Shown here in pieces: positions 1-8,440 of a stretch of 64,000 nucleotides of DNA. The notes under the pieces are model-generated. The model did no database searches, was not told where the DNA came from, and saw only the letters and a list, made by a program, of their open reading frames with translations. This DNA comes from Pholiota molesta. Taxonomy: Eukaryota > Basidiomycota > Agaricomycetes > Agaricales > Strophariaceae. How positions within the stretch are numbered: position 1 is the first letter of the stretch; the number at the start of each line of letters is the position of its first letter. The DNA lies in contig JACGCK010000013.1 in assembly GCA_014925825.1 (NCBI GenBank), positions 62,001 to 126,000 on the forward strand. The letters are read 5' to 3'. A program made the translations under genes and the position numbers.

Positions 1-30
1 GGCTTGGGTACCGCCGGTGGGTGCTTGCAT
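1..30 (-). CDS. 5' end of probable NLR/STAND-type gene, truncated by window edge
   Basis: An ATG on the minus strand (complement of 28-30) opens a frame reading MQAPTGGTQA that leaves the window at base 1. The same start, followed by a longer stretch, is seen in the second duplicated copy at 18671-18880, where the N-terminal helical region typical of agaricomycete NLR/STAND proteins can be read. By that comparison this is the start of such a gene, which would lie outside the window. Only ten codons are visible, so the assignment rests wholly on the duplicate. Confidence 0.35.
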   Translation of the reverse strand, partial: MQAPTGGTQA

Positions 31-370
31 GGTAGCGTTGCTTGTCGGATCGTAATCGAGAGCAAGGAAGGGAATGCACACAGCCAGTGTATTTGTATTC
101 CCACTCACTGGCAGCTGCTGCGTGCATCGCCAATATGTTTGATGTATATCTATTGTTAGTGCGCATCGTGGCGCATCGCCTGCCAGTGTTTTTTTTTTTT
201 CCAACTTCCAAGTATTTATCACAGCCTTGAGATGGTATGGCCTAATACGTGCTCCCCAACGTCAATCGGTTCACCGTTATACGTAGAGCCTACACGTATT
301 TTTCATTCAATTTACAAGGATCCGACGAACAGTGCTCATGCTTGGTCATGCGCACGCTCAACCAGCATTG
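1..370. repeat. Segmental duplication, copy 1, left part
   Basis: Bases 1-370 align in the same orientation with about 18851-19197. They share the GGCTTGGGT start, the cytosine-adenine-rich stretch and the block around GGATCCGACGAA, with point changes and small indels. Because base 1 already matches, the duplication probably continues to the left outside the window. Copy 1 is then interrupted by about 1.7 kb that copy 2 lacks, and homology resumes near 2065. Confidence 0.75.
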
Positions 371-2064
371 CGCGCTGGCCAATCAAAATCCATCGCTAGC
401 GCCGGGGAGATTCAACACCGCCTTTTTCCCCTTCGGACTTCCCCCACCACATCTTTCCAACGTTATTCCGCCAAGACACCATCGGCAATCCCTCGCTCCA
501 GTGTCTATGGCTACTAACTCAGGCGCTTGCATGCAGCGGGCATGACTGGTGTGTGCACAGCGCCTTCATTCGTTGCTCAACGTATTTACTGCTAGTACAA
601 CCGAGATGCGCTCTCATCTTAAATACGCACCCGCCCCATGGCTACATGCGAGACAAGTCTGGTGGGCAGACGGGCGTCCCAAGGGCGTCCCATTGTATTC
701 GCACTGTGCGGTGTGCACGGGGATCCCGGACCGGGCGATTCCGTACTCGCAGCGATTGTGGACGAACTTCGCTGGCCTCGAGCATGCTTCTCCCTCCCAC
801 CGTTCCCGTCTCTCAATAGCTCTCCGTTTACATGATCTTTTCAGGCATTCATCTCATGCTCTAGCCTGCGGCTACTCCAGATAGTCCTCTTCGCCTTTCA
901 TGCCAATTTAAATCATACACAAAATCGCACTTAGCACCATACTCGAAGCCGGATGGCAGGAAGCTGGTACCCTCAAAGGACCTCAATGGTGTACATTTTA
1001 TCTTTCCCCCCCTGGCGCAGCGTTTCTGACCCGTAGCAGCTATCGTTATAGACGCCGACTTTGAATGGGATGAGGAAGGCATTGTCTCCCCAATTTGACG
1101 CACAACTGTCCACTGCAGCCGCGACTGACACATGCCCTGAGTGTCAACCTGGCTGCGCTCTGGACATGCGCCAAGGAGGATGATATTGGAATTCTCGAGG
1201 CAACAGACAATGTATATGTGCGTCACCTCGTCTACGAGGCCAAAAGTGAGTCGTTAGCATCCCATTCCATGTCTCCGCTCCGTCCCACCATCGCACTCTA
1301 TTCTTCCCCTATCTAGTCTATCCTCACCCTTTCTCCCGATCGTACCCACCCCTCTGTCTTTCTCAGCTAACAATCTCCCCTCCAGATTCTGACCGTGTCG
1401 CGAAATACTTCGAGTTCATTAAAAGCGAGAGCCAAAATTCGCTAAACGACGCCTGCAACCCCCACCAGCGAGTACACCCGCAATGTCAACGACCTCTGCT
1501 AGCTCGGCGTGTCCATCGTCCTTGAGGTCTTCGATCAGGAGTCAACTTCACCTCGGATATCATGGCCGCCGATGACTCTGTTTTGCCGAGGCAGAGCCGC
1601 AGAGCATGAGCGCAAGCGCGATAACGAGGATGGCGACGAGATGGATTGCGAACCCATGGCGTCGCGGACCACGACGATGACGGATGCGCCGGCACAACGT
1701 ACAGGATCCAGAGTCCTGGTTCTTCTTCGCCAACGGGGGATTCCTGCGCTATCCCCAGAACCCACCTAACCCACTCTGTCTCTGCCGAGTCATTTCACGC
1801 TCGTCCATGCTTGCTCCTTCTTTTGACGATGGACTCATGCCTCATTACTTACATGCATGGCGCGGAGGATGGAATGACCTCCGTCCGTTTTGCTTCTATT
1901 CGATGCCAATGTGACCCAGCTTTTTCCGCGGAACTCTACCCCTGAAGCCATGGTCACCTCTCACATCGCCGTCGTCATGTATTAGTCAAATATTGAATGC
2001 CTTTCTATATCAACCCAAGTTACCCAACGCATATATAATATTATATTTGCATTGCAAAATTTAT
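371..2064. other. Copy-1-specific 1.7-kb segment with decayed coding traces
   Basis: This stretch has no counterpart in the second copy of the duplication, so it was inserted here or lost there. No intact gene is visible. Exon-like pieces exist on the plus strand: an open stretch about 1110-1245 ending in a GTGAGT-like donor, and one about 1684-1770 reading PESWFFFANGGFLRYPQNP. They do not join into a frame. I see no inverted or long direct terminal repeats that would mark it as a known transposon. It may be a decayed gene fragment of unknown family. Confidence 0.35.
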
Positions 2065-3353
2065 TCCCTACATGATAAACAGATAAAGAAAACGTACATC
2101 AAAGTACCGCACTACATAGACATTCATTCGAACTATTCATCGACATCCAGGTGGTCCGGTCCCAAGACTTCGAAGACAGCATATCTGTCGTGCTTCATCC
2201 TCATCTTCTGCTTTGGCCCCACACCGCGATGCCACTGTTTACACAGCTCCTCCATGTTGATCGTACTCGGATAGACGCCTTCGCCCTCCTTCGCAGCCCA
2301 GTCAAAGTCGACGACTTTGATCGTGCTCCCAGCGTCCACGATGATATTAGGCGCCCGCAGATCGCCGTGGACAAGCCGTCTGCCTTGGAGTGCGGTGAGC
2401 ACCTCCTTCAGTTGATCAAAGATCGAGGTCTTAGAATAATTCAAATCAGGATGTAGCCAGTCCAAGGGCTTTCCTTTAGCACGTTCCATGACCACAACGA
2501 TAAGCTCCAATGACAGGTGGCATGAATAGAGCTTGGTCGAGCATCTTTTCAGCGAGACAGCGGTGGGCGGCCTCACCGTATCGCAGCACGAGCTTGACGA
2601 TAAGCTCAGGCTCGTTATCCGCATGATCATGCCATCTTGCGACGAAGAGATTATGGTGCATGGCTTGTGGATCCAGTTGGACGTTTCGAAGCATTTCAAC
2701 ACTGTTCAGACCTAGACGGCGAACAATCGCGAGACTGCGGACAGCGGACGATGCTTCCAATCCAGTCGCCGAATTCGGACGGCCAACAGTCCGGGTGTCG
2801 GGCACTGTGTCGAATGCGCCCCGGATCAATGGCAGAGAAGCGACCATGGGCTCGAGCGTCGGCGAAGGGAAAAACGACAAGGGCGGGCCGGGTGTAAGCG
2901 CTGAGTAGTATGCACAGAGCTGAGTAGAGCAGTCTTTCAACGCCACCGCTACGCGTGCAACCTTTTGCTGCAATTCGCCCCGGGAACATTCGTCTCGCAT
3001 ATCGAGGCTGAGGATCCCGTCGACGACACTGTTTCGAGGCACACTGCGATCGCGATCTCGAGCTTGTGTCCGTTGAGAGCGAGGAAGAGTTTCGGGAAAT
3101 ACGTGCAGTCGAAGTAGGGCTTGTTCTGTGCCGGTCAAGTGAATCTTTGCATAGAAGGGAGGGAAGTAACATAGATGCCTACCTTGAATGCATACACCTC
3201 CTCCGCATACCTTTTGGCCAATCGCATGAGGGGATCTCCGTGTACTTCGGTATTCACGTCGATGACGGTTGTACTGATTGAGCGAGCATCAGCTTCGATC
3301 TTCGTCACATAGGCGCCATCGAACGTGGTATCAGACGCGCTCTCATCGACGAC
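2065..3353. repeat. Segmental duplication, copy 1, right part
   Basis: This aligns in direct orientation with about 19206-20507 at high identity across the whole kinase-like exon and its upstream intron. Homology stops abruptly at 3353/20507, directly after the shared string CGCGCTCTCATCGACG. The copy-1 duplicate therefore lacks the 5' exons that the copy-2 gene still has. Confidence 0.85.
2133..3353 (-). pseudogene. Decayed protein-kinase-like gene (copy 1), 5'-truncated and frameshifted
   Basis: This is the degenerate twin of the gene at 19282-21454. The C-terminal catalytic part is preserved (HGD of the catalytic loop in LVHGDLRAPNIIV, and DFD in place of DFG). The frame is broken at least twice. 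One base is missing near 3029, where copy 2 has one more base in a GAC repeat. The region 2500-2545 is rearranged, which removes the end of the N-lobe and replaces the segment that copy 2 reads as LAPELYLCQPVIGG. The 5' exons are absent because the duplication ends at 3353. The combination of a breakpoint and several changes makes a true pseudogene more likely than sequence error. Confidence 0.8.
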
Positions 3354-3775
3354 GAGTGAAGACTTAACTTTCAAGAGACCTGAGGTCATCAACACTCTCC
3401 GCGACGCAATCGCAGAGAGCAATGCCTTTCCCTATTCCAGCATTCGCAGCAAACGTCGTCCAACACACCAATTCCGCGGCTTCAATTCTACTTCTCCAAT
3501 GTGAGTCTTCCAAGTTCCGGAAGGTGAGCGGTTGTCCTGATCCATTTCGACTCGAAAATTCGTGTGTTGTTTGATTTTGAGGAGAGTTTTCAGCGGAGAA
3601 TTTGATAGCAGGTAGGAAGATCCAGGGTATAGGGCCGTAGAGGGAGATAGGAAGGAAGAATGAGCAAGATAGACGGACAGACAGAATGAATGCTACGGCA
3701 GAGAGTGAGGAGGTTTTTGCCACACAAATGTCAACAAACCATTGCCACTTCAAAGCTTGACGACGCACGATCCCC
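3354..3775. other. Spacer between duplicated segment and APH gene
   Basis: This is single-copy sequence right of the duplication breakpoint. A plus-strand open stretch about 3367-3501 (TFKRPEVINTLRDAIAESNA) looks compositionally coding but has no start codon and no convincing continuation. It may be a leftover exon. The last 100 bases presumably hold the promoter of the downstream phosphotransferase gene; no clear TATA box was identified. Confidence 0.3.
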
Positions 3776-4597
3776 ATGTCATCCCTGTGGAGAAGGTTCA
3801 GACTTTTTATCTACTTCACACTCACTACCCCCACCGACCATGATCGCATTCGCGCTTTCCGGTTTCACATCCCCCTGCTCATGAAGACCGAATACCGCGT
3901 GTTCTCTACCGAGGCAGATGCCCTCCGCTTCCTTAATGCCAGTGGTCTTGACCTTCCAATCCCAAGGCTCCTGGATTCCATTGTAATGGATGGAAACACC
4001 TACACCATCATGTCACGTATACCAGGCAGTTTGCTCCTCGACGAAATTCATCGGATTTCGGAGCCCGACTTACGCGCAATTGTGAACGACGTGCGTGACG
4101 TCTTGGATCGTCTATGGACGCTGAAGCAGAGCCCCGCAGACGCCGGCAAAGTTATGCTCAGCGCGAGTGGGGATGGCCTCCCGGACCCGATGGCTTTCTA
4201 CGACACCTACTGGGGGCCGTGTCCCTCCATTCTCGACTGTTACTTCCGTATGTCAGCGAATCTCAGCATCGAGGTAGACAATCCATGGACCGAGGAAGAG
4301 CTTGTAGCCACGCACCCCGACGCAATGCGTGCCGTCACTGCCGACCGCATCGTGTGGGTCCACCGCGACCTGCGGTTGCAGAACATCCTTATCCGCGACG
4401 GAAGGCTCAGTGGGATCATCGATTGGGAGCATTCGGGGTGGTTCCCGTGCCATTGGCAGCTTCATACGCTGCGTATCATAAAAAGAGTAATAAACCCAAA
4501 ACGCATATGTAGTGCCTGGGAGGACGTAGTGTTCCCGCCAGAGACGGAAGCTGCATTCCGGGCATCAATGACAGTCTTATATTACCATGTTGCGTAA
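3776..4597 (+). CDS. Aminoglycoside-phosphotransferase (APH)-like small-molecule or protein kinase
   Basis: The frame starts at ATG 3776 and runs 273 codons without an obvious intron; the first 35 residues look unlike the rest, so a short 5' intron and a slightly different start are possible. The APH fold is shown by an N-lobe strand pair (IPRLLDS...YTIMSRIPG), the catalytic loop VHRDLRLQNILI with HRD-type Asp and downstream Asn, and the metal-binding motif GIIDWEHSGW, where Asp replaces the DFG Asp. Such proteins are abundant in mushroom genomes and usually of unknown substrate. In most relatives the catalytic loop reads HGDL; here it reads HRDL. The C-terminus is short but ends with a family-typical segment (AWEDVVFPPETEAAF). 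The KDZ transposon is inserted about 130 bp downstream and does not touch it. Confidence 0.75.
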   Translation: MSSLWRRFRLFIYFTLTTPTDHDRIRAFRFHIPLLMKTEYRVFSTEADALRFLNASGLDLPIPRLLDSIVMDGNTYTIMSRIPGSLLLDEIHRISEPDLRAIVNDVRDVLDRLWTLKQSPADAGKVMLSASGDGLPDPMAFYDTYWGPCPSILDCYFRMSANLSIEVDNPWTEEELVATHPDAMRAVTADRIVWVHRDLRLQNILIRDGRLSGIIDWEHSGWFPCHWQLHTLRIIKRVINPKRICSAWEDVVFPPETEAAFRASMTVLYYHVA

Positions 4598-4723
4598 CAA
4601 GTTCCATTTGTATCATTTTTTGCTTAGGAATTTCTCGCTGTCATACACAAGTTTCACAAAACGAGAGACAAAAACGACAAAGATACTGCTATGGTAAACC
4701 TTTCTCCCCGCGAAGTCAAGTAT

Positions 4724-4731
4724 CTTTTACG
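4724..4731. repeat. Target-site duplication (left), CTTTTACG
   Basis: The 8-bp string CTTTTACG lies directly outside the left terminus of the KDZ element and is repeated exactly at 18150-18157 outside the right terminus. Eight bases is the duplication length reported for Zisupton-type elements. Perfect identity points to a single insertion event not long ago. Confidence 0.9.
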
Positions 4732-4753
4732 AGGACCCCCGAATATCACCTAC
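4732..4753 (+). repeat. Left terminal inverted repeat of KDZ element
   Basis: The bases starting AGGACCCCCGAATATCACCT match the reverse complement of the right end (18128-18149) perfectly. After one or two further matched bases similarity becomes patchy (TACGAGGTACG on the left, TATGATGTACG on the right). Subterminal copies of TATGCGGATT follow on both sides and may be transposase binding sites. Confidence 0.85.
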
Positions 4754-4898
4754 GAGGTACGTTTTGGATTCCGAAATCTATATGCGGATTTTTGGCGGCT
4801 CTGCGAGGCCGGTTTTCATGCAGATTTTCGCACTGACCTTCGGCTAGGCCAGTTTGTATGCGGATTTTCCAGAAGATCAGATCCGGCACGCTGGCCGG

Positions 4899-4919
4899 TG
4901 GCCTGTGGCCTGTGGCCTG
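4899..4919 (+). repeat. Subterminal GGCCTGT tandem repeat (left)
   Basis: Three copies of the 7-base unit TGGCCTG lie about 170 bp inside the left end. The same unit appears in inverted orientation, also as three to four copies, at 17498-17522 near the other end. The paired, inverted placement suggests a functional subterminal site of the transposon rather than chance low complexity. Confidence 0.6.
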
Positions 4920-5018
4920 AATCACATAATCCATCACATTAGATAAGCACCGATAAGCAACCTTAGATTAGATAGCATAGACTTCCCACCGGGGAATGCT
5001 AGAGACGTCTAAACCACC

Positions 5019-7226
5019 ATGGACATACCCTTACAAGAGCCTGCTCCCTTGCCTTCCTTCTCTCTTCTCCAATGCTTGCAATTTCTCCATGTTGCAGGCT
5101 TAATGAAGCCTTTTATCCAAGCTGGAGAAGAGGATATTACCCACCCACCCAATAATCTTAATGATTCAACAGTACAAGTACTGTCTCATATCATGCGGCA
5201 CAATTTCAACACCACTCGCGCTTTATGGGAACAGCTCAAGGCAGATATATGGAAGATGCACCCTTGTGAATTGCAGGTGACTCAGGAAGACAAGGTCCTT
5301 CTTAACCGCCATGGAGCAGAATTTCAGACTTGTATGTCTTTTTTCTGACAAGTCCTCGCCCTTTCTCATTTTTTTCAGCCTATCATCATATGTTTCCTCC
5401 CACCCGGGTCTGTATAGATCCTCAATGTGTTAACCACCGCCAGTCACCCAATTTCAAGACGTTAGGGGCTCCTTCCACATATGCAGCCACTTTGTTCACT
5501 TTGCGCGAAGGCGCTTTGCCAGTTTTTACAACTTCCTGGAAATGCACTGGTACATCTTCACCTTTTTATTTCATCAAAACTATGCTGACCTCTGTTTACT
5601 AGCTTGCAGAAAAAGATACTATTCAAATTATTACATCGACCCTGATACAGATTCCAGGGTGTACTACGAAGGAGTACCTGCATATATACAGGTGTCCCAG
5701 CATGTATACATGGATGCGCCTCTTCTGGAGTTTTTTGCTACAACAAATGTCTTTGGATGGTTAGTTTTCACTTCTCATTCAATTCTTCTATAGACGCTGA
5801 TATCAAAATGTTCCATTAGGTTATCAGCAATGAACTGTGCCCGTATCTACAACGAGTCGCTTGCCTGTCTAAATTCGCATATCCTCAGCAATAAACTTGC
5901 ATATTCCAATACTTTTCATTTGTATGAGCAAGTAGAAAATCCTCTCAGCTCAAACCTCATCATGGATGAAGAACATGTCCTCAACGCTTTCTTTCTTTAT
6001 GGCCTTCTCATCGACAAAGCCGAAAAACAAACAAGACTAGTCCTTTCACACAAAGAACCCTCCCAACGTGAACACCTGAGGCCTGCCTTAGCTGAAAGAA
6101 ATCAAGAAATGGAAGGCACTGGGCAAGAAGCTTACCGCCATGCCTGTGATCTCTGTTTTATAACCTATAAGGATAACAATGGCAGAGAAGGTGCGTTCCA
6201 GGCTTTTCCCCTATCTATAAAAATAAATTCTTATGTTTTTCTCAGTCAAGATGCAGTGCGCTGTCTGTGATGGCAATAGCATGGGTCATCCCTGTTGTGC
6301 AGTCCACAACTGCCAAGAGCCTCTGCCCAATAACCGCCATCGCTACTGTGCTCAGCACCAAGACCTTAACCTACAGTGCGCAGTCACTGACTGTACTCTT
6401 CCAAATCAGCTAGGGTTCCGAACCTGTGGTAACAAAGACCATCGCGCCCTAGAACAAGCATATTTCCAGCGTGGCCAGGCAATTTTCCAACTGCGTGCTC
6501 GTCTTGACCATGCTGGCATACGTGCTCCCACAGATGGCTCCAATATAGATTTGGATATGGGCCTTGACACAGAAATCATGGTGGAGTGCGATAGCAAATC
6601 CACATTGGGGAATCGTAAACTGCACGCATTTTTTGGACGTCGTCGAACTCATAATGAGCAGTTACTTATGAGACCTTGTGGTGTAATCCTCTCACAAGCT
6701 ATCTTCTTTGGGTCAGAAGCGATTTCCTCTGTTAATGTATGTATTTTTTAAAAGAATACTTCATGACATCACTCAGAATTTATCATAGGAATTCCTCAAA
6801 GCAAGTTTCCCTACTCCAGAATCTACTCCAGAATTTCTCATCTTCGACAACAACTGCAAACTTGACGCCCACCAAAAAAATTGTCAAGATTTTCATTTCC
6901 AAAAGACAGTGAAGCCCGTCGATGTATTCCATTTTCGCAGCAAGCATAAACTCAGTGATACTCATTGTCAAACTTACTGCAACCCAGCTGCCTTTCCTGA
7001 ACTCTTCAAGAATGGAAAGTGGGTTTTCAACACTTCTATTTGCGAGCAAACGAATGTTTGGCTCGGTGGATATCATCCCATTTTACGGGATATGGAAGTC
7101 ACTAGGTATAATTTTTTCCTAGATGAAATGATTAAGCGTAGGAATCGCTATGTCATTAAACAGCTAGATAAAAAGGGAAACTGGCCTTGGACAATTCCCT
7201 TTGACTCTGTTTTTCCATCCAGGTAG
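5019..7226 (+). CDS. KDZ transposase with CxC5 and CxC6 cysteine clusters
   Basis: Six exons join without any frame conflict: 5019-5331, 5379-5549, 5603-5759, 5820-6190, 6246-6736 and 6789-7226, giving 646 residues. The start codon has a strong context (ACCACCATGG). After about 115 residues comes the CxC5 cluster (VCIDPQC, WKCTACRKRYYSNYY across an intron), then a helical segment. Next is the CxC6 cluster beginning AVCDGNSMGHPCC with a series of paired Cys/His, and last the C-terminal region with FDNNC and SICEQTNVWLGGYH. CxC5/CxC6 clusters are known companions of KDZ transposases. I infer that the Asp in CDGN, the Asp in FDNN and the Glu in CEQTN form the RNase-H-like DDE triad, with the cysteine cluster inserted between the first two. 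It is convergent with the dioxygenase gene and ends 89 bp from that gene's ancestral stop. Confidence 0.9.
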
Positions 7227-7314
7227 TTTTAATAATATGTCACCGAATTTTTATATTTCCAAGAATAATGAATATATCTTCTAAAGCAAACAAGAATAAG
7301 GAATAAAATATGTT
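7227..7314. other. Convergent intergenic spacer between transposase and TET/JBP genes
   Basis: The transposase stop codon on the plus strand and the ancestral stop codon of the TET/JBP gene on the minus strand are separated by 88 bp of AT-rich sequence (AATAATATG, AATAAAATATG). This is expected to hold overlapping 3' ends and polyadenylation signals for both genes. Confidence 0.5.
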
Positions 7315-7490
7315 TCAGGAACTGGAAGAAGAAATAGAAGAGTGTACTCCATAAGTAAGAAGAGCTTCCTGAACAGATTTACCATAATCAACTTTGCCAG
7401 AATGTCCTTTGGCTTTAGCCTCAGGTATTGTCTCACTATCCATCTCAGAGCACCTGTACATAGTAGCCTGATTGAAATAAACCAGGCTTC
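7315..7490 (-). pseudogene. Detached C-terminal coding segment of the TET/JBP gene
   Basis: The minus strand here continues the last exon of the dioxygenase gene in frame on the far side of the hAT MITE, from GSLVYFNQATMYRC to a poly-Ser tail and TGA at 7315-7317. Taking out the MITE plus one copy of its 8-bp duplication restores the frame exactly, which shows that the insertion split an intact exon. Because the MITE supplies an in-frame stop, this roughly 58-codon segment is probably no longer translated. The region includes the conserved strand that in related fungal TET/JBP proteins follows the 2-oxoglutarate-binding arginine. Confidence 0.75.
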
Positions 7491-7498
7491 CTCTTCCC
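7491..7498. repeat. Target-site duplication of hAT MITE (left), CTCTTCCC
   Basis: CTCTTCCC directly abuts the left end of the MITE and recurs at 8441-8448 on its right end. An 8-bp duplication fits the hAT superfamily. Confidence 0.85.
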
Positions 7499-8440
7499 TA
7501 GTGCTTGAAAGTCCGGTCCAGTCCGGTTTTTTGCCCATATTTGGCAAGACCGAGACCGAGACCGGTCTTTCAGTTTTCGAAGACCGCAAAAAACCGGACT
7601 GGACCGACTTGAACCGGTCTTTTGCAGTCTCAATCGGTTCAAAGACCGGTTATGACTGGTTACGGTCTAAACCGGTCTCAACCGGTCCAAGACCGGTCCA
7701 GACTGGTAATAGTTAGGTAGAATACTCTATGTAGTATGTAGTGATTCAAAAAATATGAAAATCGGTGGAGAATTGAGTGAGAAACAATTAAAATACTAGC
7801 TAATGCAGTGGTTGAGCGCATTTTGTGATATCTCAGTCAATTCTTTACCATATACTATGATTTTATGCTTGTTAAAAGGGTAATTTTAATATCTAACTGT
7901 ATCCCGATTTGCGAAAGGGCAATGTCTATACTGAACGAAGCATAGGCAAAAGCGTCTTTGAAGTAGTCAAAAAGAGTAGAAAACATCGATATTGCTATAG
8001 CTCAACCAAATGTTTTTCAAATATTAAGGTTTAAATTGCATCCTGTAGGTCTATATGCCTTCTATATAAGTTTAAGTTTGCGAAAGGTACGACCCATTAA
8101 CGTTTGCACTGCGGCTAAAAGCGTTTTTAGACGCCCAAAGTAATTACTCAAACGAAACTATTAATAACTTTGTCAATTCTCATGCTAAAAATATGATTTG
8201 GGCATCGTTCGAAAGAAATCTTAACGTTTTACTAGCCTACAAATTTTCACGGCCAAAGACCGGTTGGGACCGGTCCAGACCGGTTTTTGATCGGTCCATC
8301 TGTTTTTTCAAACCTGTTGGACCGTGGACCGGACCGCGGTCTTGGTCTTTTCCGGTCCATCAGTTTTCCGGTCATTTCCGGTTCAGTTCCGGTCCAGTCT
8401 CGGTTTTTTTCCAGTTTTGAGACCGGACTTCCAAGCACTA
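7499..8440. mobile_element. hAT-type MITE (942 bp) nested in the TET/JBP gene
   Basis: The element has inverted termini TAGTGCTTGAAAGTCCGG (left) and the matching complement on the right with one difference, and it is flanked by 8-bp duplications. The outer 200 bp of each arm consist of dense, inverted ACCGG/CCGGT-type repeats (variants of GACCGGTCCAGACCGGT), so each arm can fold on itself or on the other. The core (about 7730-8240) is AT-rich and non-coding. No transposase is present, so it must be mobilised in trans. It sits in the last coding exon of the dioxygenase gene. Confidence 0.85.

Noticed and set aside
371..2064. Independent transposon inserted into duplication copy 1
   Set aside because: No terminal inverted repeats or target duplication could be found at its borders; a deletion in copy 2 is equally possible.
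7499..8440. CRISPR-like or centromere-like repeat array because of the many ACCGGT units
   Set aside because: Terminal inverted repeats plus 8-bp duplications define it as a MITE; the units are irregular and there are no spacers.
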